Shown here: positions 42,120 to 53,618 of the stretch, in pieces
Layout of the letters: each line of letters opens with the position of its first letter
Position numbering within the stretch: the stretch's first letter is position 1
Assembly: GCA_029204225.1 (NCBI GenBank)
Contig: CM055102.1
Span: 10,305,456 to 10,369,455, forward strand
Direction of reading: 5' to 3'
DNA length: 64,000 nucleotides
From: Diphasiastrum complanatum
Taxonomy: Eukaryota; Streptophyta; Lycopodiopsida; Lycopodiales; Lycopodiaceae
Notes under the pieces: model-generated
Databases searched by the model: none
Told to the model about the DNA's origin: nothing
What the model saw: only the letters and a program-made list of their open reading frames with translations
Translations under genes and position numbers: made by a program

Positions 42120-44230
42120 ACCATAGACCGATGGGAAAATAGAGATGGTTAACTAGATCCTTGAGGACATGCTGAGAGCGTATGTCAGTGAGTTGCAGAT
42201 AGCTTGGGTTAAACATTTATCGCTAGTTGAGTTTTCATACAATGATAACAAGCACATATCTATTGGAATGAGCTTGTTCGAGCTCAATTATGGGTTCCAG
42301 CCTACTAGTCCAACTACCCTTAGCATTCATTAAAAAGTAGCAGCGTCTTTGACTCAGATGCAGGCAAAGCTACAGTTGGCACGATTAAGTCTGCCCAAGG
42401 CTCAAGAACAAGTGAAAGCTTATGTTCGTGCAAATCGTACTTATAGGGAATTTGATGAGGGTGATATGGTCTTCTTGCTAATGCCACCTAAGTCTGAGGT
42501 GATGAGAACTGGCAAGCGTAAAAAACTATCTCCTAGGTATTGTGGACCATGGCTAATTATCAAGAAGGTTAGTGAGGGAACATAATTGGCAAATCCTCTC
42601 CTCCGGGGGGTACCCAGAGACGTCCAATCTCAATCCCGAGCTGATATGATGAAACGTGGAGTTGGCCTAATGAGAATTTCAAACTGTGAGACTATGCTGA
42701 ATTTAAGAGGTTATTTCAAGCCCAGTTTATCCCACCCCATGAGCATTTGCAAGCCACTGATGCAAGGTTGTTACTAAGACAAAGAAAGAATTTCGTACAA
42801 GTTTATGTTGATCAATATCATGAGATACTGATGAAAATCCCAAAAGAAATACATACATGGTTGCAAATCCATAAATTTATCTTTGGATTGAGAGAGGAAT
42901 TGTAGCCCCGTAAGACGTTGGAACAGCCCATAGCCAAGGCTCTTATTTATAAGGGCAGGTCTAAGGGTAAGGTTCTAACAATGATTACAGGGGCTCCAAA
43001 TACGCAGCACCAGGCAAAGAATAAGGCAAATCCAGCAAGTGGCAAGCAGCCGACGACTGTACAAGTAATTCGGGGTTCAAACCAAGTTCATGGTAACTAT
43101 GACATTGTTAGAGTAGCTGGCAGGTCACAAGGTGGTGATCCTCTTTGACACCAGTTCATTGCATAATGTCATAAATTCCATGTTGGTGAAGAAACTCAAA
43201 CTTCCCAAAGTACCTTCAATTTATCGGTATACAATCAAAATGCCAAATGGGAAGGGTAACAAAATATGGTATTGCACAGTCGCTCTCAGTTACTATACAG
43301 AAGGAAGTAGATCTTAAGAGTAGCTACCATCAGATCCATATTAGAGAGCCTGATGTATCGAGGACAACGTTTCATAGACGCTTTGGACATTATGAGTCTG
43401 ACTAATGCTCTTGAGACGTTTATGATGCTTATGAATGACATACTCAAGACTTTATGGGTATTAATGACATCCTAGTCTACAGTACGTCAATTCTAGACAA
43501 TAGAGATCATCTAGGAGTTGTCTTTAGTGCATTGCAAGACAATGCATGCTAATGGTAACAAAACCAAGTTGTGTATGACTCGTGTGGTCTAACTCGGTCA
43601 CATAGTGATAGGATAGTTGTAGATCCAGCTAGGGTGGCTGTAACATTCTTTTTTGGGTTTTTGCATTTTATCGTAGATTTGTCAAGAACTATAGTCTAGT
43701 AGCTACTCCATTGATGGACTAGTTACGCGGTAATAACATTTTGGTTATTAGAGTTAAGGAGACGGAGGACATTTTCCAGCCACTGAAGGATGCAGTAGCC
43801 ACTGCACCTATGCTCAAGATTTTTGATTTCCAAAGGACATTTTGTTTAGAGACCAATGCAAGTGACATCACAACAGGGGAGACCAATAGCTTTTGAGAGT
43901 AACATGCTAACTCCTGCTCAATAGAGGTACCTGACACATAAAAAAAATTGTATGTCAAGGTGTGGCGACCCTATGGATATGGTGCCAAAATTTTATGTAT
44001 ATACAAACCATAAACTCATAGGTATTTCTGTGACCATAAGTTGAGAAGCTGTCAGGCTAGGTGGGCCGAGCTCATATCGGAGTTTCATTTGAAAAGTTTG
44101 TGTAAAAAGGGCAAAGAGAATGTGGTTGCGGATGCATTACTTCGTATCATGTATCAAATGTCTTTCACAGTTATTGAAAGCAAGCTCTTTGATGAGATTA
44201 GGCAAGCGCAACAAAGAGTTGAGCATTGTT
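42120..44230 (+). mobile_element. Element F: old, heavily decayed gypsy remnant
   Basis: In order along the plus strand: integrase C-terminal half (EDMLRAYVSE near 42160, NYGFQPTSPT near 42290, KLSPRYCGPWLI at 42530), then gag pieces (FVQVYVDQYHEILMKIPKEI at 42790-42850), protease ([15 protein letters not shown]), RT (NDILVYS near 43460), RNase H (ETNASDI near 43850) and its end (AELISEFHLKSLCKKGKENV, 44070-44130). Protease wording matches element D, so it is an older chromovirus relative. Integrase standing before gag implies two copies, head to tail or broken. Its continuation lies at 62519-62990, on the far side of element C. Confidence 0.7.
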
Positions 44231-44236
44231 AACGTG

Positions 44237-45960
44237 TATGTCCTAGTGCACGTGTCTTTGCCAGTATTCCTTCCTTCTTCCCTCACATTCGGGTATGGTC
44301 CTACAGCTGAGGGTTGGTCGTCAGTGACTGATACTAATGGAGGTGGTGACGGGACCACTCCCTTCCGTTTCTGCGCTCGCGTAGCTGCTAGCACAGGAAC
44401 ATGGGGGTTTTGCTTTTCCTGTGGCGTCCTTCCTGGACTGCTGTTGGTTGTACTGTTATTAAAGTCAATGGTGCACTTGTTCCAGGCTTAAATTGGCAGT
44501 TCTTGAAGCAATGCCCATATTCGCATTCTCTGCAAAAGGCCGTATACTGTCTCTTATAAGGAGATTCAGCAATTCGGTGGCCTTCGCGGCATCCATAGCA
44601 GCCATAGATCCTGCCTCCTTGACGTTGAGGTTGTGGAGCGTAGGTTGCATAGTATTCGTTGATTGCCGGATTGACAAATGCCTCTTCCGGTCCGTACCAC
44701 TGCTATTGCTCAGGTTGGGTGGTGGTTCTTGTTCTGTTGTTGCCAGATTTACATGAGCCACTTGATTATTAGTTGGCCTTGGTGCTGCAGGTAAGGCCAT
44801 GCGCTGTTGATTATTTGGCGTGTTGTACTGTGGTGCCGCCTTCGGTGCTCCCTGATGATAAGGATAAGATGTCTCGTACTGAGTCCTCTTTTGTTGTATG
44901 ATCCGAGGGTTGAATGGACAAAATGCCGTTTCGTGTGAAGATGCATTGCACAGGTGGCAAAACCTCTGTGTCAGTTTGAGATTTTGTTTCAAGAATGGAC
45001 ACTCATTCAATGTATGTTTTTGAGTACAAATTGAACACCATACATTTATTTGGAGTGGGTGCTACAGCTCCCTACAAGGCCTTCAGTTTCTGATCAAACT
45101 GCGCCGTAAGTTGTTCCATCTGCTACTTATGTAACTTCGTCATTTGCTCTGCTCCATCAGTAGATTTGTTGATTTTTTGGAAGCGTTGGATGATGATGCT
45201 ACCAAAGGAGTCGGATTAGGGGTAGTCGGATATGATTCATCGTCTAAACCCTCATCTTCTTCCCTGATGGCGTCTTCCATTGCTTCTTGCAATGTAGCGT
45301 ACTGCTCCCGTCTTTTCAGCTCTCTTCTGATATTTCATGGTAACCCTGCGAGGAACCACATAATGACCGCATGATCGGGAGTTATGGCTGCGTTGCATTC
45401 GGATCTCAAGTGTTTGACCCATTCTATGTAGTCCCTGACCCTTTCTCTTTTTCCCATTTTTACTTTGCTCAACAGGAGAAACAGATCTCCTGTGCTGCTG
45501 TAATCAGTGACATTGGAAACAACATCAATTTTTCCGCCGGTGTCCGCTCGCCATAGATCTCGCACGCTTGCTCGTAGATTTGGAGGAATCTGATCGGATT
45601 TGATGATCCATCATATTTTGGCATCTCGAGCCGAGGTGCTCTTTGAACTACTTGCAGGGGTGCGACAGGAACAGGTGGGTCCATTGGATTCATTTCTGCT
45701 GGTTTTGCTTGTACCTCGATTTGCGCGGCTGCTACTCTAGGTAGGTTTGGAGCTTGATTCGCAATTCTTCTCGGTAATGATTGTCCGGATCTCAGATTCA
45801 TTCGACGGAGATGTCCAGGGTAGTTGGATTTTGATGGATCTGTGGAATTCAATCTGGATCTTTAGGAATCTGATCAGTTTGGGTGGCCGAAAGTGTGATT
45901 TTAGGCTTCTTACGATGGTTTTTCCTTGATAACTTTTTGATCCTTGCTCCCATTGGCCTA
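44237..45960 (-). pseudogene. Element C gag with two zinc knuckles, frameshifted
   Basis: From about 45850 the minus strand encodes LEMPKYDGSSNPIRFLQIYE and EIYGERTPAEK. After a frameshift near 45480 it continues SKVKMGKRERVRDYIEWVKH, then WFLAGLP and RNIRREL. A first knuckle of spacing C-x2-C-x3-H-x4-C (CSICTQKHTLNEC, about 45045-45005) and a second of normal C-x2-C-x4-H-x4-C spacing (CHLCNASSHETAFC, about 44950) follow, then a proline- and glutamine-rich linker. The shared odd knuckle ties C to element A. Confidence 0.75.
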
Positions 45961-45969
45961 AGATTTTCA

Positions 45970-47090
45970 TAGTAGCTGGATTTGGTGCAGATCTAACTAT
46001 TGATCTTGTTTGCGAAGGTTACTCGTGCGAGGGTTGGATGTGCGAAGGTTCTTTCACTGATTTGTAGTTAAAACCCTTGATTTCGTCAGATCTGTTGGGA
46101 ATTAACCTTCACAGGCTTGTCAGGGGCTGGATCTAGGATGGATCTAGCTTTGTTCCAAGGGTGGAAGGTTCTTTCTTACAGATCAAGAAGTTATGGCTGT
46201 TTGCGAAGGTTCAAAAGCAGTTTTTTTTTATCACATATCAATCATCTTTGGTAACTAACGTTCGCAGGCTTCATCACTGATGGAAAAAGGCATTTTGAAG
46301 ACATTGGTATGGTCTGCGAAGGTTACTTCTGCGAGGATTTGATGGATCTTTTGATTTTAGTGATTTTTAGGCACTCAAATCCAATTTTCTGCTCACTGGA
46401 ATCAAACTAACCTTTGCAGGCTCTTCTGTGTCCTTGTCTCACTAAGATGGAACTTTAGAAGTCTCTGCGAAGGTTCTTGGCCATTGGAACTGAAAATTTG
46501 GGTTTCTGCGAGGGTTCTCTTGATTTTCCCGCCTTTTTTCAACTCGGGAACCTTCGCAAGACCACTTGTACTGGGAACTAACCTTCGCAAGCTTCTTTGT
46601 GCCTTGTTCTCACTGAGATGGAACTTCAGAGAGCTCTGCAAAGGTTCTTATGAGGATCTGAATTTTTTTTATTTTTCAAGGGTTTTTTGAAATTTTTATG
46701 GTTTTTTTGAAATTTTTCAAGATTTGATTGGTAGGAACCTTCGCAGGCTTCTATGCAGGTCTGGGACAGTACCTTGGAGCTGCTGCCAGTCGTGCGAAGG
46801 TTGGTTCCCACTGGATTTTGAATAAACAAAATCTGATGGGATTTTTGCCTCTTTTCCCTCTAAAAATAGATGTGAGCTATTTTTATGATTTTTTTCAGTT
46901 TTGTGAATGGATGCCAAGCCCTTAGAGGCTGTTTTGGGTCTCCATTACCCTCTCACACCTCCTCCGCTAGTTGAGAACAGTCCAAGCACAAGAAATCACA
47001 CAAAACACGCTAACTCTACCCCAAAAACAACCTAAAAACACTCTAAAAAAGAAAAAACAATTAAAAATGCAACTAAACTAGTTAGTGAAA
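45970..47090 (-). repeat. Element C leader with about 16 copies of a GCGAAGGTT word
   Basis: GCGAAGGTT, GCGAGGGTT and reverse complements AACCTTCGC occur near 46015, 46026, 46041, 46200, 46253, 46315, 46409, 46465, 46505, 46550, 46580, 46637, 46737 and 46793, in both orientations, 10-80 bp apart. The rest of the leader is unremarkable. Another eight lie at 58145-58400 near the other end of the element. Confidence 0.8.
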
Positions 47091-47094
47091 CCTA

Positions 47095-47114
47095 TCCCCG
47101 CGGCAACGGCACCA
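47095..47114 (-). promoter_or_regulatory. Element C primer-binding site (tRNA-Asp type)
   Basis: The minus strand reads TGGTGCCGTTGCCGCGG, close to the tRNA-Asp-type site TGGCGCCGTTGCCGGGG of Athila-like plant gypsy elements. It stands one base from the LTR end CACCCTACA. Confidence 0.75.
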
Positions 47115-47145
47115 CTGTAGGGTGTGTAGATCAGTCGGTGAGCAG

Positions 47146-47700
47146 TACGCTAGATATGTGTGTGCCTCATCGGAGGAGATAGATGTGGCTGCTAAGGTCC
47201 GTCATTGGGTACAGAAAGCACAAGAAGAGGAAGCTACACAAGCAAGAGAAGCTCCTGCAAAACCTCAACCTACGGAAGAACCGGCACCACTAGTGGCCTC
47301 CCCAATGCGAACGGATCAAAACGATTACTTGCATCATCATGAACCACCGTTCCATATGGAAGTGCCAGAGGTCCCGCAGACAAGAGTGCTCACCAGTTTA
47401 CTGTCTAGCCGCGTGAACTTATCTCTCGATGAGTTACTGCGAATTGCACCTCAAACCAAGAGCATCCTAGCTGAGTGGGCCAAAACGGAACCAGAATTAG
47501 CAGCAGAAGAGCCCTTATATTGTGCCGGCTACAATGGAACGAGCAACGCCATATTGGGGCAGCATGGTAAAGTGAAGAACACAACATCACCTTGCCGATT
47601 TCCACCACAAGAGGTTCGAGGACGAAGCAGCAGTGGTAGATGCAGGATCGGGTGTAAATTTGACCTCCGCTACCTTGTACCAGAAATGGGGTTTGCAAGG
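47146..47700 (+). pseudogene. Element C gag-pol linker
   Basis: An acidic, glutamate- and proline-rich translation (KVRHWVQKAQEEEATQ, then PMRTDQNDYLHHHEPPFHME) that loses the protease frame near 47630. Confidence 0.6.
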
Positions 47701-48628
47701 ATTGAAACTAGTAAAATTTGCTATCAAATTAGCAGATCAATCCTATGTCAAACCAAAGGGTGTAGTTGACGACATCCTAGTGAAAATAGCGGGAATGCGG
47801 TTTGTAATCACTTTTGTGGTGATGGACATACCAGAGTCCCCTTCTGCCTACTGCATTTTACTAGGAAGACTTTGGTTGAGGATCACGCAAGTGGTTCACA
47901 ATTGGGGAACCGCAAAACTCACCTTCGAAAACAGAGAACAGGTTGTAAAGGTCGATCCAACCACAAGGGCGGTGAAACCGATTACACCGAAGGCTGATGA
48001 CGGATCGTCCACCACTGATCACACCATTGATCGCCCAAGGCAAGCCAAAGGTGATCATTACGAATTTGATACTGATATCTTGAGATGGACAGACGCATTG
48101 GCGACCGTTGACTGTATGGCTGGGCATGCTTGTCAACTGGATTCAGATCCAAAACCCAGCATATCTTCACCCAAGTGCTATACCATGGACACACCAATCA
48201 CTTTCGGGGTGAACATGATCAATGTAGCATGGCTATCAACCGAAGCTATTGAGAACCCTGTGGACGATGATTTAGTCCCTTGGCAACATGCTTTTACCTA
48301 CAACAAGGAGATTGAGCTGACTGATGAGCAGGTCCCGAAACATATGGATCCAGATCGCTATGGACTGAAGAAAGTACCAGCTCAGCCATCACAGAGATCG
48401 GCAATGGCTAAAGTCTCCAAGATAGATCCACCCAAGGCACCTGCCAACAAGAAAAATCAGTTGAGACAACGTTATAACCAGGTGATCCGGTGGAGCGATC
48501 TACCAGAGGCGGCCATAGCTATGGTGGATTTGATAGCAATGGCTAAAGTCTCCAAGATAGATCCACCCAACGCACCTGCCAACAAGAAAAATCAGCTGAG
48601 ACAACGTTATAACCAGGTGATCCGGTAG
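47633..48628 (+). pseudogene. Element C protease and acidic connector, with in-frame duplication
   Basis: Protease reads VVDAGSGVNLTSATLYQKWG with the catalytic aspartate kept, then VITFVVMDIPESPSAYCILL. A long connector follows and includes a tandem 135-bp duplication (48401-48535 and 48536-48670), ending at a TAG in the second copy, where the first copy has tryptophan TGG. Confidence 0.8.
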
Positions 48629-48670
48629 AGCGATCTACCATAGGAGGCCATAGCTATGGTGGATGTTGAT
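48401..48670 (+). repeat. 135-bp in-frame tandem duplication
   Basis: The unit starts GCAATGGCTAAAGTC and repeats after exactly 135 bp (45 codons) with few differences. The second copy carries TAG for TGG near 48627. Confidence 0.92.
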
Positions 48671-49255
48671 ATTCGCAATCATGAAGTGAATATCGCACCA
48701 GTTCCTAAGAAAGACAACAAGGAAGAACCCAACTACATGGGCAAAAAAGGAAAAAAGAAAGTGTTGGACTCCTTGAAGTCGGTCCGAATGGACCCAGAAG
48801 TAGCGTCATCTTCCTCACAGGTGACTGAAAATCCAAAGATTACAAGTTGGGCTAAGATCAACATGCTGAAGGAGGAATCCTGCCGAACGCCAGTTCACGA
48901 GATGCCAGAAACCTTCAAAAACTATACCTTGGACGACGTGGTAATCATGATGTCGCAAGCACAAAGAGAACCTAACCAAAATCAGGAACAAGCAGAACAA
49001 GTCTTCGAAGGACCTGCGTGGATGCAACCTATAAATTTAGCTGAGCCAGGTGAAGAAGAGGAGATCGTACATGTGGGAGAACAGTTGACACCCACTCAAT
49101 TCAACAAACTACGCGCATTATTGGTGGAATACAAAGATTGTTTCGCTTGGAATTACAATGATCTGAAGGGTAGACCACCAACTAGTCCAGCATACCATAC
49201 CCTTGGTGGATGGAGCAGTCCCCAAGGTGAGCCGTTACTATGGCTGCAATCCTAA
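48656..49255 (+). pseudogene. Element C linker before RT
   Basis: Lysine- and glutamate-rich translation with wording shared with element A (ETFKNYTLDDVVIMMSQAQ; EEIVHVGEQLTPTQFNKLRA). The frame shifts at about 49195, just before the RT entry motif. Confidence 0.65.
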
Positions 49256-50492
49256 CTATACAGAATTGATCAAGCAGGAGTTGCAGAAATTGCTTGATGC
49301 TGATTTCATTTATGAAATTGAGCACACTGAATGGGTATCGTCGATAGTCATAGTACCCAAGAAGAACGATAAAATGTGAATCTATGTGAGCTTGAAAGCG
49401 TTAAATGCAGTCACTAAGAAGAATCATTTTCCCTTGCCATTTACGGAAAGTGTTCTGGACAGAGTAGCAGGAGCAGAAGCCTACAGTTTCCTAGACGGTT
49501 TCAGCGGCTACAATCAAGTGAAAATAGCACCGCAAGATCAGCACAAGACAACATTCGTCACGGAATGGGGAACCTATGCCTACAAAGTGATGTCGTTTGG
49601 ACTTTGTAATGCCCCAAGTACCTTTCAACGAGTTATGCAAGTGGCATTCAAAGAATATTTGCAAAAATTTCTGGAGATTTTCTTGGATGATCTAAGCGTG
49701 CACGGCCCTAACTTTGAGCACTTATCCAATTTGGAAAGGGTGTTGAAGAAATGCCACGAATATCAGATATCCTTGAACCCAGAGAAGTGTCAGTTTTGGA
49801 TGACACATGGCCTCATTCTTGGCCATATAGTATCCAGACACGGCGCAACAGATCTGTCAAAGAATAGGATCATTGTTGATCTGCCACCTCCAGGAACAAT
49901 CCGCGGAGTCCATGTTTTTATGAGTCACGCTAACTACTACCGTATTTTCATTCTAGATTTTGCAGAGTTAGCACGACCAATCTACAAGCTCACAACGGAA
50001 CCACATTGGACAGAGGAAGCCCCACAGGCGTTCCAGAAACTTAAAGATGCATTGGTCTTAGCGCCAATATTACGCCCACCCAATTGGTCCATAGAGTTTC
50101 ATGTGCATACAGATATCCATCGAAGTGTGGTGGGAGCACTCTTAACCCAGCCAGGTGAACACAAAAAGGATTTTCCAATCCGATTTGCTAGCCGACAGCT
50201 TAGTGATTCAGAGATAAACTATTCGACCATAGAGCGGGAGGCACTGGCTATGATCTATGCAGTTAAGAAATTTCGACATTATTTGATGGCCACACATTTT
50301 GCTTCTTATACGGACCATCAACCCTTGCTTTATCTTGTTAATAAAACTTGCAACACAGGGAGAATCACTCGTTGGTTACTTCTGTTGTTGGAGTTTTATT
50401 TTCGGATAGTGGTGCACAAGGGGAAGCAGCACTATATGGCAGATCATGTGTCGCGAATGAAGGGGAAGGAAACTGCAGCCCTACCCGAATGA
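49200..50492 (+). pseudogene. Element C reverse transcriptase and RNase H
   Basis: RT begins near 49200 in a shifted frame, meets TGA at about 49377, and is then open from 49386 to 50492. Visible are AEAYSFLDGFSGYNQVKIAP, SFGLCNAPSTFQRVMQ and the catalytic EIFLDDLSVH. RNase H follows: FHVHTDIHRSVVGALLTQ (DIH where relatives have DAS), TIEREALAMIYAVKKF, YTDHQPLLYLV and ADHVSR. The catalytic aspartates of RT are kept, so damage here is light. Confidence 0.88.
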
Positions 50493-50651
50493 GCTACCAG
50501 ATGCTGCCTTGTTTTACATTGACACTGTACCTGAATGGGTCGCTGACATTGGGCCAACCGGATAAATCCCTACCCAAGGCGAAACAGCGAAAATTGGTTC
50601 TAAAAGCTAGACCTTATCAGCTGATTGTCGGCCAATTATATCGAAGGGGAC
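50493..50651 (+). pseudogene. Element C RNase H-integrase join, up to the element D insertion
   Basis: Degraded translation corresponding to the integrase start (LVLKARPYQLIVGQLYRRG), cut at 50651. GGGAC at 50647-50651 is repeated at 57061-57065. Confidence 0.8.
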
Positions 50652-51009
50652 TGTAAGAGATCCTAACACCACAGTAGGGCAAACACTAACTGATCCACCC
50701 AACCTTGCCTACTCCCTGATATAGAGTAAGCCCCTCCTAGCCCAGTGTGAGGACTGGTAGCATGCTACTGCCAAGTGTCGGCCACGTGGCACTGACGTGG
50801 CCGACTGCACGTCGGGACCCAACTGGGAGCCCTATCCTACTGACAGGGTCCCTAGGCTGTGTTAGGCCCGCCATGGCTATGGACCGTGCTGGGGCACACT
50901 ACTCACACTGTCTTGCCCTGTTGGTCATGTACACTGGACACGACCCTGACTGTGGTATCTGACCTATCTGTGTTCTCTAGGGTTCGGCACTGGTTACGAG
51001 CTCGTAACA
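50652..51009 (-). repeat. Element D 3' LTR
   Basis: 358 bp. The plus strand starts TGTAAGAGATCC and ends CTCGTAACA. Confidence 0.96.
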
Positions 51010-51022
51010 CTCCCTCCCCCTT
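51010..51022 (-). promoter_or_regulatory. Element D polypurine tract
   Basis: The minus strand reads AAGGGGGAGGGAG immediately before the 3' LTR; it would prime plus-strand DNA synthesis. Confidence 0.9.
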
Positions 51023-52835
51023 AAGAACCGTCTTGGTCCTCTAAGACAAAGTCTGGAAAAATCTTGCGAAGGACGCTGCCTCTTTCCCAAGTGGCATTCT
51101 CAACAGGCTGATCATTCCACTTAACCAGATATTCGCGGTATAGAGTATGACGAGTCTGCGTCTCTCTACTATCAAGAATCTCCTCTGGTTCATGTGGAGG
51201 TTGTTGAGGATCCAATGGGAGAACTAGAACACTATCCCCTACCAGATTGTCTGATCTGGCTAAGGCTTTTCGTAACTGACTTATATGAAAGACTGGAAAA
51301 ACCTTATTGCTGTGTGGGAGTTCTAGTTCATAGGTGACCTCGCCTAGTCTCCTACTGATGGTAAAGGGACCACAATACCTTGGAGACAACTTAGCACACA
51401 CTCCTGATTTGAGGGTTTTAGAGTCAACTGGGACTCTCAAGTAGACTTTCTCACCAGTGAAGAACTGCACATCCCGTCTGTGTGGATCTGCATAATGCCT
51501 GGCTCGATCCTGGGACTGTCTAATGCTACGCTTAGCATGTTCTATCATCTGGTTTAGGTCCTCTAAAAAGTTTCTGGCTGCTTTAACTTTTTCTTGTTTA
51601 AACCCTACAGCTGTGGGTGAGCGTGGCTGAAAACCGTACATCAGCATAAATGGGCTGTATCCCGTAGCTGAATGTTTGGTACTATTGTAAGCAAACTCTA
51701 ATATCGAGAGATACTCCTCCCAATTAGTCTGCTTCTTGCTGACGTATGCATGAAGCATATCCTCCAGCACTTGATTTACCCTTTCTGTTTGACCGTCCGT
51801 CTGTGGATGGTCGGTGGTACTCATATTAAGTTTAGTATGGAGATGATGGAATACTGCCCTCCAAAAATTTCCAGTAAACTTACTGTCCCGGTCACTGACT
51901 ATGCCAGAAGGTAGACCGTACAATTTAAATAGCCCGTCTACAAACAACCTCGCTAACTCTGGAGCTCTAACGGTTGTTTTGGTCGGAATGAAATGAGCCA
52001 TTTTGGTCAGACGGTCAACTGTGACCCATATAGCGTCATTACCCTTTTGAATTTTAGGCAGGCCTACTATAAAATCCATGGAGATACTCTCCCATTTACC
52101 AGCTGGTATTTCTAAGGGATGCAACAACCCTCCTGCCTTTAAACGCTCTGCTTTATTTACTTGACATTTCTGGCAACTGGTTACATACTGGTGGACGTCC
52201 TTTTTCATACTGGGCCAAAAAAATTGCCTACGAAGAAGCTCATAGGTCTTCTGTATGCCTGGGTGTCCCGCGCTAGGATTGTCATGACATTCATATAGGA
52301 CCTGCTGCCTATAATCCTCTGAATTGGGGACACATACTCTATCTCTATAGAGCAAGTACTCATCCTGAATGGAATATTGTTTCCATTTGAATCCTTGAGT
52401 TAACTGACCCTCAACCACTGGGGTTTGCTTGGGTAATACAGGCTCAGAATCCTCAACGTCATCTGACGACGTATACTCGGACTCATCATCATCCTCAACG
52501 GAAGCTGCCGTATTCTTGGATGAACTGGTACCAGCCCCAGGAACTAGTTCTGGAGTCTGTAACTGTCTGCTCTGGACTGAGTTCCAGATAGTAGAGAAGA
52601 ATGCATCATGCTGGCATTTCCCTCTCAAGGACTCGAGTAACTCATTACGAATCTGAGTAAAACTCAGTTCGTTTATCATAGGCATTCTGCTAAGGGCATC
52701 TGCTACTGTATTGAATTTTCCACGTCTATATCTGATAGATATGTCAAACTCTTGCATCAACTCTGCCCAACGAGCTTTCCGACCTCTATGCTCAGGTTGA
52801 TTGCAAAGGTATCTGAGACTCTCATGGTCTGTCAC
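51021..52835 (-). CDS. Element D RNase H end, integrase and chromodomain
   Basis: 604 intact codons. RNase H end (TDHESLRYLCNQPEHRGRKA, NTVADALSRMP), an acidic insert, then the HHCC zinc domain (HDNPSAGHPGIQKT, CQKCQ). The catalytic D, D and E are present in ISMDFIVGLP, VSDRDSKFTGNFW and DGQTERVNQVLEDML. A GPFTISRRLG-type C-terminal region and a chromodomain (YLVKWNDQPVENATWE) follow. The integrase looks functional in itself but lacks its own start; it depends on pol, which is broken upstream. Confidence 0.93.
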   Translation of the reverse strand: MTDHESLRYLCNQPEHRGRKARWAELMQEFDISIRYRRGKFNTVADALSRMPMINELSFTQIRNELLESLRGKCQHDAFFSTIWNSVQSRQLQTPELVPGAGTSSSKNTAASVEDDDESEYTSSDDVEDSEPVLPKQTPVVEGQLTQGFKWKQYSIQDEYLLYRDRVCVPNSEDYRQQVLYECHDNPSAGHPGIQKTYELLRRQFFWPSMKKDVHQYVTSCQKCQVNKAERLKAGGLLHPLEIPAGKWESISMDFIVGLPKIQKGNDAIWVTVDRLTKMAHFIPTKTTVRAPELARLFVDGLFKLYGLPSGIVSDRDSKFTGNFWRAVFHHLHTKLNMSTTDHPQTDGQTERVNQVLEDMLHAYVSKKQTNWEEYLSILEFAYNSTKHSATGYSPFMLMYGFQPRSPTAVGFKQEKVKAARNFLEDLNQMIEHAKRSIRQSQDRARHYADPHRRDVQFFTGEKVYLRVPVDSKTLKSGVCAKLSPRYCGPFTISRRLGEVTYELELPHSNKVFPVFHISQLRKALARSDNLVGDSVLVLPLDPQQPPHEPEEILDSRETQTRHTLYREYLVKWNDQPVENATWERGSVLRKIFPDFVLEDQDGS

Positions 52836-53095
52836 GACCTAAAACCATACAAATAATGCCTCCAAGTCTTAAGGGCATGGACTATAGAAAAGAGTTCCTT
52901 TTCATAGGCACTGTACCTAGTTTGAGCTGGCTCGAGTTTTTTACTCTCGAACGCAACTGGTCGTCCACTCTGTGTTAGCACAGCACCTACTGCAAAGTCG
53001 CTAGCATCTGTTTCGACCACAAATGGCTGATTGGGGTCGACGACTTTTAAAACTAGTGCTGTAGCTAAGGCTGTTTTGAGAGCATCAAAGCTCTC
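52832..53095 (-). pseudogene. Element D RNase H core, one-base deletion
   Basis: VETDASDFAVGAVLTQ and RYSAYEKELFSIVHALKTW are clear. The frame is lost at about 52838, where one base of an A/G run is missing just before the TDHES box. Confidence 0.88.
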
Positions 53096-53618
53096 CTATT
53101 GTGCGGACTCCCAAATGAACTCCTTTCCCTTCCCCTTAAGAAGATTTGTCATAGGAACTGCTATCTGAGCATATTCCTTGACAAATCGTCTGTAATATCC
53201 CGCCAGACCAAGAAAGATTTGAAGTTCCAAAATATTCTGAGGTCTCAGCCAACTGAGTATGGCTTTAACCTTAATTGGGTCCATCTTAATCCCATCTAAA
53301 GAGATAACGTGACCCAAATATGCTACTTCTTCAACGAAGAATTCACACTTGGATTGTTTAGCATAGAGCTTATGCTTTCTGAGCAGTCGAAACACCTTTC
53401 TGATGTGTTTTAGATGCTCCTTCCTCGTTTTGCTATAAACGAGGATGTCATCTAAAAATACGACTACAAACTTACCCAAGTATGGTCTGAGGACACTATT
53501 CATCAAGGTCATAAAGATAGCTGGAGCATTTGTGAGCCCAAATGGCATCACCTTAAACTCATAATGACCGTGACGAGTCCTAAAAGCTGTTTTCGAGACA
53601 TCTTCCGATTATATACGG
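53096..53618 (-). pseudogene. Element D reverse transcriptase palm
   Basis: [20 protein letters not shown] and catalytic [13 protein letters not shown] are intact. It is bounded by an in-frame TAA upstream (53609-53611, after GYHQVRI) and a TAG downstream (53096-53098, after WESAQ). Confidence 0.9.

Larger units (their letters stand above)
44237..47144 (-). mobile_element. Inverted 5' part of element C (LTR end, PBS, leader, gag)
   Basis: On the minus strand this holds an LTR 3' end (47144-47115), primer site, leader with GCGAAGGTT words and gag, ending in the gag-pol linker. The pol that should follow lies in the opposite direction from 47146. The two edges carry related sequence (GTGCACTAGGACATACACG on the minus strand at the left, GTACGCTAGATATGTGTGTG on the plus strand at the right), as if one original junction had been turned over. 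Confidence 0.6.
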
